Assembly (NCBI GenBank): GCA_026545765.1
Contig: JAIFAC010000188.1
Location: forward strand, 86,691 to 150,690
Reading direction: 5' to 3'
Length of the DNA: 64,000 nucleotides
DNA from: Plantago major
Taxonomy: Eukaryota > Streptophyta > Magnoliopsida > Lamiales > Plantaginaceae
Shown here: positions 1 to 11,316 of the stretch, piece after piece
How positions within the stretch are numbered: the stretch's first letter is position 1
Layout of the letters: every line of letters starts with the position of its first letter
The notes under the pieces: model-generated
What the model saw: only the letters and a program-made list of their open reading frames with translations
Databases searched by the model: none
Told to the model about the DNA's origin: nothing
Made by a program: the position numbers and the translations under genes

Positions 1-1200
1 CTCTTTGGACGATTTAACTTTTCTAATTTTTGCTTGGGAAGCTGGTGATTTTGGCAAAGTAGGTTAGTCAAAGTATAGATGACAATATAACAAATTTAAA
101 AAGATAGAAAATGAGTTTGGTCTTAGGATTACTTCAAATGCTTTTCAGAGTTGTAGGCGGGAAGTTTTATAAAATACTCTGTCAGGTGCTCATATGAAAA
201 AAGTTCACTTCTATATAGGTTTACCTGGTTATTGGAAAAAAATAGAAGATAAAAGTACAGGGCAAAATAAAATACTTAGTATAGGTCGGACTGAAGAAAA
301 GTTTCTGGAACTAGACTTGGTTTACTTTATCGACTGTCTTATAAATTATATTACAGAGGAGAAAAGCCGATCTCTGAAATCTTTTGAGATGGATTCATCA
401 TATCTAGATTACTGACTAAAATAGGTAAGTCGTGCAGAAATTGAAAGAGAAAACAGGTATTTAACTTCCATTACGTAGACTATCCACAATATTATAAGGC
501 ATCCTTCTACATACAATGCATAAATTATTTATTCGGCTTGATAGTATAGGGTCAGCAGTTTACTCTGATTGTTTTTTAAATTGTAACGGAATATTGGAGT
601 CATCAAACATATAGCGATGTAATTGTAAAACATCTCTAAGTTATAAATTCAAAAGACATTTATTTAAAGAATTTACGTTTATAGGGTTATACGTAATAAT
701 ACCCACTAATGCTGAGAATAAAGAAATTGAGGTAGTCGAAGTATCTATTTCCGTTATATAAAAAGCATACTGAAAAATTTAACTAACCAACGTTTCACTT
801 AATAATTGTATAATTCTGTGGTAATTTATAAGAAATTCCTTCTCCGTTTATCTTCTGATCCTTAATTTTTTTAGGGAGGGACCTAATCCGATTAGTAGTA
901 TAGTATTAAGTCTTTATATGGGTTTACTATATTTCTTCCAGCTAATATTTAACCATCAATTATTCGTAGGGAGTATAGGATTTCGCGTTACAGAACTTCC
1001 TCAAATTGAGACAGATATAGGTTTGTTTCTAATTCATTATTATTATTATTTTATTCCAGGCTTACTTCGCTTCGATGCCTAGACTCTAGTCTATAATTTT
1101 GTTAAACCTTATAATAAATATCTCCTTCCTTATGATACTACTTTTATTTCTCATTCTCTTTATTATAAACCTAAAACTATTTCTTAATTAACCAATTTAT
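1..1200. other. Non-coding, CpG-normal DNA
   Basis: No gene is recognised. One ATG-started frame of 73 codons lies at 194-415 and is listed separately. CpG occurs at ordinary density for the composition. No RNA gene, terminator-like hairpin or promoter-like signal stands out. The boundary with the CpG-poor block that follows is gradual and I place it near 1.2 kb by eye. Confidence 0.5.
194..415 (+). other. Unassigned 73-codon open frame, probably chance
   Basis: The frame starts at ATG and ends at TGA. Its peptide begins MKKVHFYIGLPGYWKK and is rich in Lys, Glu and Ser, with no membrane segment or motif I know. Its amino-acid make-up is more protein-like than most frames in the window, which is the only reason to list it. 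Frames of this length are expected many times by chance in 64 kb of this composition. No ribosome binding site, neighbour or homologue supports it. It could be the last exon of a split gene entering from the left edge, but no splice signal was identified. Confidence 0.12.
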
Positions 1201-2439
1201 ATACTCGTTACTGTGGCAAGTACATGGTGTAGTAAAGATTCCTATTCTAACCAAAGACCCAAGAAATAATATGCATACCGTTTAAAAAAAAGTGAGTGGT
1301 CTTAAAATTAAAATAAAAAGGGGTACGTGGCCTAGATAAATGTATAGATAAGTATGTAAGTTGTGTAAAGAATTCTATTATGGTAGCTCTAAGTAACTCA
1401 TTATAAATATTAATTTATATATTAATATATTTAATATATAAAGATGAAAGAAATTCTCAAAGTTCCTTCTATTCTAGGTTACACGCTTGTCTTGGTTCTA
1501 GTAAGTCATGCCCTTACTCTCTAAGGACTTTTTACTAAGGTATATATAGCTTTACCCAATTAATAGCTCCCTTGTTGTTTGCCGATGACTCCTAATTTTT
1601 GGAAGTATATACTTTATGCTTTATGAACTTTCTTTGTAGGGTATATGTATTTCATGAACTATTTATGACTAAGATACTTAAATTAATTTATGTAAGATTT
1701 ATGTAATATAATATATTAATATAGGATATGCCTTGAAGTAAGACTAGGTGAGAATGGGGAGAGAGCACTACTAAGGAACAATATAGAAAATAAAATATAG
1801 GACGTACAAGTTTATAATAGATAATATAATAAAATAAAAGCATAGAGTAACTCTTAAGGTTCTTTAAGTACTACAAAAGTATAACAATGCTCACAATTCC
1901 CTTACACAAGATTCTATTTCCCAGGTACACCTTACCAAACATGAGTTCTTTACTATAATTCTTTATTATTGGGTCTTTAACTTAATCGAGGAAGTTACAA
2001 CAGAAGAGGAAGTTCTTTTCACAACCTAGGATTAGCCGCGAGTAGTAGAACCAATAAATACATGTTATGCCAAAGTGAATTCAAACTTAATAAGCCTACA
2101 AAAACTTAGGGTGAGTTTATGGATAAGCTATAATAGAGGTAGGTATAGAAACACCTATAATAATGTAATAGCATAACAAGGAAAGTAGAACCTATATAGT
2201 TGGCTGGCTTCTTCTAGGTCTAAAAAATAAGATATACACACAAGATAAATATTATTAAGTCTAAAATAAACTTTGTAAGGAAAACCCTAAACCTATTTAT
2301 GTAATTGCTTATGTACTACACACTACTTTATAGATTTCACCCTTTAGGCCTTGAATCCAATTATACTAGATCTTCACACATAATAAAAGAGTAAGGCATG
2401 TACACAACATTTTTTATAATAAATACCTAGCACCATAAA

Positions 2440-2575
2440 ATAAAGATAAGATATAAGAGGGATTACTATATTCTTGTACTCAATTATAGGGAGAAGGTAT
2501 ATACAAGAGATAAACTTAGTAGAACATAAAAGGAACGTAGGTAAAGTACACATAAAGGGATACATGTAATACAAG
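2440..2575 (-). repeat. Diverged repeat R-A, copy 1
   Basis: This segment resembles 3430-3562 in the same orientation. The shared order of words is AAG(A)TATAAG, GG.TTACT, TATACAAGAG, then ACATAAAA and GTAGG. Identity is roughly two thirds by eye. On the minus strand both copies are open and give similar peptides: YYMY, then M, then PTFL, then SCI. The minus frame here runs 2374-2574 (66 codons). The copies lie about 1 kb apart, so this may be an old tandem or dispersed duplication, possibly of a coding sequence. No protein family is recognised. Confidence 0.5.
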
Positions 2576-3429
2576 CTTTGGACTATAACTTAGCAGTAAC
2601 TCTATATTTACTAAAATAATACAACAATACAACATATAACTTATTTCTTAATTAAGACATATCCTCTCTATTTTATTTATTTCCCTCTATGTCTATATGC
2701 GGAGTCTTTTATGGTATTACTTTGCTGCGTACGCCTTAACTTAACGAGGTATCCTTCTAATAACAAGTTTTAAATATTTTGGTTTACAAGATTAAAAAAG
2801 GGTAAGCTCACTTCTAATTAGTATAGAGTAATTTACACCTGCATGAAGTATAAACACTCTTTGTTACGAAAGTCCATAATTAAAAACGATGAAGTAGAGT
2901 TAAGGCATGTGTCTATGTTGTGTAATACCCTACAAAGGAATTGGCTAAGAAAGATGTTGTGCTCTAATATAAAAGTTAAGTGATATAAAGTATAAAATAT
3001 GTATTGGTGTAATAAGATGAGAAATTACTAGAGTAGTGGTTAAAGACATATTATATTGTACATCGTAAGAGAGAAATCTATGGGTAAAAGGAAAAGGAGT
3101 TCATATACATGTAGCACAAACAAAGAGAAATAGCTTAGGTATCTAGTAAAATAGGTTATGCTTTTACAAACTAATATTAAGGATGTAGTATATTTACTTT
3201 GACTTTAGAATATTGTTTTATCTATACTTAATCTTTCTATAATTTACTAACCTAAGATTTTATTACGTAATGTATAACTCTAATTTAAGTATATACAACC
3301 AAAAAAAAAAAGATATCTTTATTTAACAACTCCTCTTTGTAGGGATACTTATATTTATATTATCTACCAACACTTCACATATCTGTATTTGTTTCTATTT
3401 ATAATTTATATACTACATCAATCAAGTAT

Positions 3430-3562
3430 AAGGAATATTGGGTTACTTTGTCACATATACAAGAGCATATACAAGAGGAAAAGGTACTAAGCCTACATAA
3501 AAAAGTAGGGTGTAATTCATACATTAATTCATACATATAGTATAAAGGGAAAAAGAAAAGCA
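3430..3562 (-). repeat. Diverged repeat R-A, copy 2
   Basis: This is the partner of 2440-2575. The minus-strand frame 3399-3605 (68 codons) shares the pattern YYMY..M....PTFL....T.SSCI with copy 1. Two perfect 12-bp tandem duplications sit inside it: CATATACAAGAG at 3454-3477 and AATTCATACATT-like at 3514-3537. In the minus frame these read as repeated CSCI-like and MYEL units, because 12 is a multiple of three. Such duplications are common throughout the window, so the in-frame spacing may be accidental. Confidence 0.5.
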
Positions 3563-3952
3563 AGATATACTTATATTTTATCTTTGCTCTATACTTACTA
3601 AGCACGCATATTATCTAGTATTTGTTCTAAGAGATCCACACGAGTAAGCATGATTAATTGATATAGTAGTTTGTATAGGATAAGATATACTTTTATAGAA
3701 ACCTTTTATGTAAGAACTAGTGTCTTTGGGAGAAATTGAATATACTTTTTATAAGGAGTTAGTAAGGGAAATAGCTTATAAAGGTTTTTGGAATCATAAA
3801 AATAAAGTAGTTACTTACCTAATGAATGAAGAGATATAGTTAAAAGAATCATATAAAATATAAGTTATAGTCCTACTTAGGCCCTATATGCATCTGTTAG
3901 AAACGTGTATAATTCTCAACAACAAGTACTTAAGTTTCATGATCAAGATAAG

Positions 3953-3973
3953 ATATATATATATATATATATA
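3953..3973. repeat. (AT)10 microsatellite
   Basis: An uninterrupted AT dinucleotide tract lies inside block A. It is a simple slippage repeat with no function implied. Confidence 0.9.
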
Positions 3974-4890
3974 AAAGTTATGCCTACCCATAATTAGTTG
4001 TTTTTTCCAGTAAATGTCAGAAGCTAACACGTGTTAAACCAAATAGTGATGAGTCGTACCTAGTAGTTGCAATATAGAAGAGGGATAAGAAATTCTAAGT
4101 AAGAGTATATCCAATATATCATACTAAGCAAGTATTTATACACCATTCCTTATGATAACTCTATTTAATTAAACCTATATTAAGTTAGCTCTGAGTACTA
4201 CATTAAATAATTAATCATAGCTCCTATTTAGTTTTCTTTCTAGTCTTGGTTACTTATACTACATGCAATATCTAATAAATCCTATTATGGAATGTTTGTT
4301 GTTATATGCTTACATCTTTCTTTTCTAGTTTGGTTTCGAAACACTTATAAAATATAAAAAATATGTTTGGGAGATAGATTTCTATATTTACAAGATTGGG
4401 TTAAGGGTAGAAACATTTTCTCCTGTATACTTACTTGGTTCATTTGGTGTTACTACTAGATTTTGAATAGAAAATACAAATACCCTTTAATTATAGTACT
4501 CCTTTCTAATATAGAATTCCTAGACAATGCTTTGCTCAATTTCTAAATGTATTCTTTACCCAACTATTTTTCATTAAGCTTATCTAATAAATGACTACCC
4601 TTTACGATTCTATACTATGTTGAAGTTCTATTATCTACAAACAACATTTACCCCCTTTCTTCCTTAACAACATTTTCCAATATACATTTTTCTTAGCTAC
4701 TCCTCCTTAGATACATTCTATACAAATACTGCGCAAGAAGGTTATTTCTTTTCATTTCACTAGTTAAATAGATTTTTTTAGTATTATAGAAGAATGTCGT
4801 GTTGTTACGTCGAGTTATGGATAAATATGCAAAAGTTATCGCATCTTTGCTTTTTACAAGCTATGTGGTTAACAAAGAGCAATAGTCATG

Positions 4891-4992
4891 TCAAAATAGA
4901 AATGAATTTTATTTGCTGCTTTCGCGACTAGGTTAAGGTAATCGAGGTATTTTTCTAGGGCTCAAGCTCATCTACTCGGTGAAAACTGCCTA
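4891..4992 (+). repeat. Dispersed repeat family 5, copy 1
   Basis: This copy aligns to 6321-6405 at about 80% over some 70 bases. The shared core is GCGACT.GGTTAAGGTAAT followed by TATTTTTCTA and CTCA. Its downstream part, GGCTCAAGCT then ACT.GGTGAAAACT, also matches 7600-7675. The three copies therefore cover overlapping parts of a longer ancestral unit. There is no coding potential. Confidence 0.65.
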
Positions 4993-5855
4993 TAAAAAAT
5001 AAATAAAATAGAATAAATTATAAAAAGAAGGAAACTCCAAGGCATATACTTAGGTGGGCACACTCATAAAGATAAGCTGCAACGTGAAGCCGGTATACGG
5101 AGACGCTGTATAGGCTGTTGCTTTATTATATTATAAAAGTAAAGAGGACGCGTAGTACAGAGATGTAGTACGACAGAGTAGTTAAGTATAGAACTCTACG
5201 ATATATCTAGGTATGATCCTAATTTATGTTCTTATTGGTTTTCGGTACTTAGTAGCTGTATATCTTTTTTAGTAGTAGCAAACGCTGTGCACATTACATA
5301 GGACGACAAGACAAAATAGGGAATCTTCGTTACTCATAGTAAGCATGCATTCTAATCTGTGGATTACCTACTTTTTTCTTTTTTTTTAACTTCAAGAACT
5401 CATATTTTCCTAGCCCAGAGTCCACGTATTATTATACCTTATATTCCATTTTTTATATTTAATGGTTTATGCACGATTAATAAATAAAGATGTTCCTACA
5501 TTTTTTAAGCACAGTTAAGTTATAAGAATATGAAATAATTTCTGGCTATATTATGGTCGATGGTGTCAACTAAGTAAATACGTCAGTTATTAATTTTCAT
5601 AAACCAGGAATGCGTCTCAGTGGGTATAATGTAGGCATAGAAAAGAATACAAAATCTCTCGGTTGTTATATATACAGTTATAGAAACTGGGTAGTCTGGG
5701 ATGGCATGTCTTAATTTCCTTTTGTTTTCCTCCGCATTTGTTCCTCACTCACATAATATTCTATAAGATAAGGACTTCGGTTTTTTTATTTATTATATTA
5801 TTATATAATATAACATTTCAAATTCACACACGACGTACTTAATTCTGAATTAAAC

Positions 5856-5905
5856 GATGAAAATTCTCAGCGAATGCAAGAGCAAATGCATATTTTTCTT
5901 CTTAT
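5856..5905 (+). repeat. Family 5 fragment
   Basis: The word TCTC.GCGAATGCA is shared with the copy at 7600-7675, followed by a T-rich stretch in both. The match is short, so this is a weaker member. Confidence 0.35.
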
Positions 5906-5987
5906 AAATTCTTTACTATAATTTTTTTGGACAACTTTTTCTTATAAAACTCAAAGTGATTTATATCTATAAATAAGTCTATAACTA

Positions 5988-6045
5988 TATAATCTATAAA
6001 TAAAAAAAACTATAAAATAAATAAATTAAGTAAGGATGCCCACCG
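5988..6045 (+). repeat. Dispersed repeat family 2, 3' part
   Basis: The words ATAAAATAAATA, AAGTAAGGAT and the preceding CTATAAAT-A order match 57640-57715 (GATAAAATAAATAGG then AAAGTAAGGATTC). The region is very A-rich, which inflates similarity. AAGTAAGGAT and the conserved spacing make it more than composition. Confidence 0.4.
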
Positions 6046-6320
6046 CTATAAGTTAGATTCCAGTACAGGGTTGACACGTTGTAAGTTGGAAACAACAACG
6101 ATTGACTTCTTAGATTATAATATAATAGATAGAGGTGCGGAAAGAAAGACTTATTGTTGCATGTTATAATAATGGAATGTATACTATGATAAGAAGTGGG
6201 TACTAGGTTAATTAGAAAGGCATCTTATAGTAAACTATATTGCTAATACATAGAATAGTAATAATCGTGTTTTGGTCTAAATTTTAACAAAATTTCTTTC
6301 TAAGACAAACAAAAAAAACG

Positions 6321-6405
6321 AAATGAAATAAAAATGAAATTTACTTGTTTCTTTTCTGCGACTCGGTTAAGGTAATTTGTATATTTTTCTACGACTCATA
6401 GGACT
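6321..6405 (+). repeat. Dispersed repeat family 5, copy 2
   Basis: It aligns to 4891-4970 at about 80%: AAATGAA.TTTA.TTG, then GCGACTCGGTTAAGGTAATT, then TATTTTTCTA and CTCA. Differences are mostly single substitutions. It is immediately followed by a 10-bp perfect duplication (CTTTCACAAT at 6406-6415 and 6416-6425). Confidence 0.65.
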
Positions 6406-7169
6406 CTTTCACAATCTTTCACAATTAGTTAAGTCTGCTTCTAATAAATATGAATAGATAAAAGAGCTCTATAATATAAAGAGTATAGAATGATAGAGAG
6501 ACTGACATAGAAGGGAATACTAAGAGTGACGAATCGTCGTAGTGATATATCCAAGCTATAAACAACGATATTTCTAAAAAGTTATTAATATGGACAAGGG
6601 ATGCGGGTTATAAAATAGAATATTAGTGCGGCAATAAGCAATGTCGGAATATAAAGAGAAATATATAAAATTGTACGTTATTTTGGATCTCCAGGAGTAT
6701 TTTTTGTTTAAAAAGAACCTTTTCTTTTTCTACCCTAGTCTCAGAACTTCAAAGAAGTAATTTAAGATTTAATTTAAATTAATAATAGGATTAAGAATAA
6801 AGAGTAAGATAGAGTTAAGAGTCTCAGGCGGCGCTTCAGTGTAAGAACAGACAAAGTACTGGCTTAAGAAAAAAAGAGAGACTCGTCGAATAGCAAGCGA
6901 GGCAGGTGGTAGTCAAGTTGTATTCCGTAAATGTAGCGTAGTATGTTAAGCCAAAAACAAAACAGCCAAGCAAAAGGCGTTCTTTTTTTTTTTATTGCTG
7001 ATGAAGTAGAGTAACGTATACACATCCTAAATTGTTTCAAAATAAATATATTTCTTTGATTGTATACCTAAACTATTTTAACAATATAGTCCAAATGTTG
7101 CCTCCTTTTTACACACTCTTTTCTGTCCCAAACTAATTCCAACCTATAACCGACGATAATAAAGAATTT

Positions 7170-7231
7170 CTCCTGTATTTTACTTATATTATAGATTTTT
7201 TTAGAAAGTTTTACTATATTTTTGGATATTC
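7170..7231 (-). repeat. Dispersed repeat family 1, inverted copy
   Basis: Read on the minus strand this begins ATATCCAAAAATATAGTAAA, then CTTTCT, then AATATAAG. It matches the family 1 core at 8062 and 20825 with one indel and a few substitutions over about 26 bases, and more loosely beyond. An inverted copy only 0.9 kb from a forward copy argues against simple local tandem duplication. Confidence 0.55.
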
Positions 7232-7599
7232 TTATAGAAACACTTAAAAATTAAGTAGGGAGTCTAAATTCTGCCAATAACTATAACAATTGACTTTCAA
7301 CAATAACTACTCGTAGTACTTACACAACAAAAGAACAACCAAATACTTTTATACTGATTATTATATATCCTATACGAGTTATTATAATACTATGCTACCA
7401 AAAACATATATGAGATCATTTCTAACTTATAACAATAGAAGACGAGTACTTTGGGTCTTCCTTCTCGCTCGATTACCTATTTTAAGAATTCTCACGAAAT
7501 TATTATAGGCCCATGTATCCATTTAATTAATATGAAAATGAACTTCCCCCAATACCAATTCTGATTATCCCAAGCCTGGAAAATCTAAACGAACCAAGA

Positions 7600-7675
7600 T
7601 TCTCTGCGAATGCAGTTTTAATTCTTTGTGGCTCAAGCTTCTTTCTATACTAGGTGAAATAGGTGAAAACTTGTT
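7600..7675 (+). repeat. Dispersed repeat family 5, copy 3
   Basis: Its start, TCTGCGAATGCA, matches 5856-5905. Its second half, GGCTCAAGCT then CTA.TAGGTGAAA then AGGTGAAAACT, matches 4957-4988. It carries a small direct duplication of AGGTGAAA. All four family 5 pieces lie in 4.9-7.7 kb, so the family looks locally clustered. Confidence 0.5.
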
Positions 7676-8060
7676 TATACTAAATTTTATACTAAAGATA
7701 AAAAATAAAAGCATTGCTAGAAGTTAGTTATTTATACTTAATTCTATCCACAAGGGTGATGTCCAACAACGCAATACTCTACAAAAAGAAAAAAGGAACA
7801 TCAAAAACTTACGTGAACTTTAAGCTTAGCTTATTTATTTAAGGAGAAAAAATCTAATTATATACGTGATATGGAACTGTGGAAGTGGAAATAGAGTTAA
7901 AGTCAGGTATACGAAGTAAGTGGCTCTCTGTCGTCATTAAATCAAGAAACAAGAGTTGTAGAATAAAGAAAAGACCCAGATGAATAAGTACTGGACTTAG
8001 ACTTGGAAGAGAAACAAGCTGAGACTGTCTAATATTCTCTAAAAATGCCTTATTCGTTAT

Positions 8061-8126
8061 AAGCAGTTATCCAAAAATTATAGTAAAAGCTTCCGAGCCC
8101 TAGAAAAATATACAGGTGGAGGTGCT
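8061..8126 (+). repeat. Dispersed repeat family 1, copy
   Basis: It aligns to 20824-20886: AGCAG[C/T]TATCCAAAAA, then TATAG.A.AG.TT, then AAAAATATACA.GTG..GGTGCT. About 25 of the first 30 and 20 of the last 23 aligned bases agree. Most differences are transitions. The similarity fades after GGTGCT. Confidence 0.65.
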
Positions 8127-8681
8127 CGCCTTAGTTTAATTTCCTGTTTTATTCGACAGACTTTGTCCTTGTCGGGATTTCTTTTTGTTAACCTAATCCT
8201 ATGCACTGAAATAAGTAGAATTGTAAAATCTCTTTGCGTCATGATTTGTTAATCTTGATAATAGCCCGTAATAATTTCCACCAGCATGCCTTTTAGTGGT
8301 TCTATGCTTATTAAAAGATTTATGCTCTAGTACTTAGACTTAGAAACGCCTGCATAAAAATTACACCTCCCTTGTTCTATATCTAAATATCTTTGTTAGG
8401 TATATACTACATATGACTATGTCTGGTCTTATATTAGATACTTATAGTATAGATAAATACCACCAGTTCTCCCACTAATATTCTTATACACTCTTTTTAG
8501 ACTCTTTAGACTCTCCCTTAAGTTACAAGCGTTAAACCAGTTTTTTTAGAAGTGAAAGTATATGTTTTCCATTTTCTATACCTAATATTTGAAAAGAAAT
8601 ATATTGTCTCTATACATATACATAATTCTAGTACTCTCCTATCTTAATACCTAATATAATAAATAAGATTTCACCTAGCAG

Positions 8682-8948
8682 ATGAATTTGAGCCTAAAGA
8701 AAAATACTAAAAGCTTATTACAAATATTACATTTTTTATTATTCGTTATATTCCGAAAAGGTTGTGATTACTTACCCAAATACTTAGTTCATAAAAAGTA
8801 CATACATTGTAGCTATCATTATCATGTCTGTTGCCGCTACCACACTGCCTTGTTTATTAAGAAGTTATTCAATATCCATAGAAAAGATCAAAGAAACCAC
8901 CGAAAAAAGGTCATGCAAAGATTATTACTCCTTGTCTATGCTTGTTAA
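8682..8948 (+). other. Unassigned 88-codon open frame, probably chance
   Basis: The peptide is His-, Lys- and Tyr-rich, with a cluster HCSYHYHVCCRYH in the middle. That resembles no zinc-binding family I can name and has no regular CxxC/HxxH spacing. It starts at TTG or ATG near 8682. Length is within the chance range for this window. No neighbour supports it. Confidence 0.08.
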
Positions 8949-9794
8949 TAAGCCCACCCCTGGAAAAAAGTATTAGCATTAATTAATTACAAGAAGTGCA
9001 TTTTCGTAAAAGTATGTTGTAACTCGCATTAGAAAAGAAAAACCCTTACCTAATACTTGTTCAGCTAAAGAATGTCCTCCATGCACTAACGTGTCGTCGA
9101 TTACTTTTTTAAATTAAGAACGACCGTGCTTGCTTAAAAGAGATACTATAATATTCCATAGAGAACCAGACAGAAAAAGTTAGGCCTTTTTGCCCGGGTT
9201 TGCACTAAAGTACACCGCTTTAATTTCTCATTCTTATTAATTTACTTTTAAAAGTTCTTTTATTATATATTCATCATAGATTCAGCAGTTTTATCTAAAT
9301 TTAATTATGTCAAGTCCTTTCTGAGCCAAACGAAAAGTATGGTATGGATTTGCTCTTGTTGAGAATTCTAGTTCGTTTAGATTCCGAAAAAACGTCTTTG
9401 AAAACAGAGTATTTAACATTTAAAGCAGTCCTAAGCCCTACATTGATTGGTACCATATACTACGACATTACTTGTTTATTTTATAAAAAGACAGGCATGA
9501 CTACGTAATAAATTCCTTTTGTTAACTACTAGAGCATATATTCTGTAATGACTATAATGAGGAACGTACTCGGCGCGTGAGAAGAAGAACTGACTAAAAT
9601 GGACAGCATCTTAATAGAGAAAAATACATGTCAAAGCCTAGAAGAAAACCTACTAGTTAAACGACTTAAGTTAGAAAAATATTTAGTTAGATGAAATAGA
9701 TCTCCCCTTAGACTACAAAATCTAGCTGGGGGGGTAATTCGATTAGTTGCAGTTGTTTAGTTGCTACATTGTTCCAAAATAGAAATAGAATAAG

Positions 9795-9840
9795 ACTTAT
9801 CCAAAAAGAAAGGACCACGCGTAGAATACACGAGATTTCC
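9795..9840 (+). repeat. Dispersed repeat family 1, weak copy
   Basis: The start TTATCCAAAAAGAAA is shared with 17797-17840 and with the family core. The following AGAATACA loosely matches the AAAAATATACA block. It is listed as a weak member. Confidence 0.35.
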
Positions 9841-11295
9841 ATATCATAATAAAAGGCACGTCGGTAAAAGTAGTAGTTCATAGAATATTTTCCAACCTGT
9901 TAAGGTACTAGAAGTAAGCAGCAGACAATATAAATGAATAACTATCAACAACCTTTTCCGAACAAGCACTTATAACGACTACTCCTAATGCTATAAATCT
10001 ATTAGTTAAGTCTTTATTAAAAAAGTCATGTATTCTCTCTAAAGGAAACTATTATTATATACCAACACAGTATCAAAAAGGAAGATAGGTGAAATAATAG
10101 AGTAACCTAACATATACATATGATATATACTATATTCTAGTTCTATTATATTCCTTAAACTATTAACTAATAAATTTTCTCTAATATACATTAGCATATC
10201 CATTATAACTGTTAAGACAAACTACACACCTAATCTATTACAAAGCAATAAAGCAACCACTTCAAGAAAAAAGAGTAGAGTCGTTTAAATACATTTCTTT
10301 TTAGAGAGACTTACAAGGCTAATTACTAATTAAAAATTACAAGAATTAAGAGTAACTAAGGAATTCTATAGGAAAAGGATAAAGTACTCGTTAAAAAATT
10401 AGGCGGGATGTATACCATGTAAAGGCTGGAATTGCACCTATACAAGAAAAATATGAATTCGGTAGTAGAGAAATGACTTATTAAAAACTCTCCTTTTATA
10501 GAAATTGGAAATTATTTCACATTTTAAGGTTAAGTAAAGAACTACTATTTATCCATTTCTAACTAATTTCCTTCCTGGTTCAATGTATTTATTACTTAGT
10601 CCTCTTCTTAGAATACTAAGGACTCCATTCTATTCATACTCTTTTTTCCCGCACAAAATAGATTACAATCAAAGTAACATCTCGAAGCTAACTTAATTAG
10701 TACTAAAGAAGAATATCAATATCCAATCGAGTAAGGAAGTGAGCATCATAGGGTGTTTCATAACAAATTCCGTAACAAATGGTTTACTATAGCACAAACA
10801 AGGCAAGGTCCTAACAACAAGAAAGAGTCTATAAAAGACATAGAAAAATCCCAAGATACAAGTAAATACCTAGTTAAGAATAATATAGAATAGCAAATAG
10901 GACATGAAAAAGAGAGTTCAAGTCTAACAATTTCTACCATAAGTATATACACATACACAAACATGAACACAACTAAAATCCTTTACAAATCGAAGTAATA
11001 AGTATGGAAGTCTTCACAATAAATATCCAATGTCTATAGAGTTGCTAATCAATAGCCTAGAATCATATTTCTGGCAGAGCTCTTACTAATATCTTACTAA
11101 ATATAGGTACACAAGCTTATAGAAACAATTTAGACCTAATTAGAAAATATACCTCTAATACCTCCTCTTTGGCGAAAATGCTAGGAAATAATAAATAGTA
11201 AAGAGACAAGAAAGGCATATTAAAGAATTAAAGATCAGAAGATGATCCAGTACAAAGAATAAGTCACCAATAGTTCATAGCACTTGTTTATACTT

Positions 11296-11316
11296 CTATA
11301 TATACTTCATATATAG
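11296..11316. other. Short perfect inverted repeat
   Basis: Seven-base arms CTATATA and TATATAG flank a 7-base spacer. It could fold as a small hairpin. There is no adjacent gene, so a terminator role is not supported. Confidence 0.5.

Larger units (their letters stand above)
1200..4790. other. CpG-poor, TpA-rich block A
   Basis: By hand count there are about 25 CpG in 1381-4740, against 28 CpG in the much shorter 5041-6180. CpA and TpG are also scarce and TpA is common. Most C residues are followed by T or C. This is the signature expected where C-to-T change has hit CpA and CpG on both strands, as in repeat-induced point mutation of fungal repeats; an origin from a different genome is the alternative. 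The block has no gene. It carries a diverged internal duplication (2.44 and 3.43 kb), two 12-bp tandem duplications and a (TA)10 tract. Confidence 0.6.
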
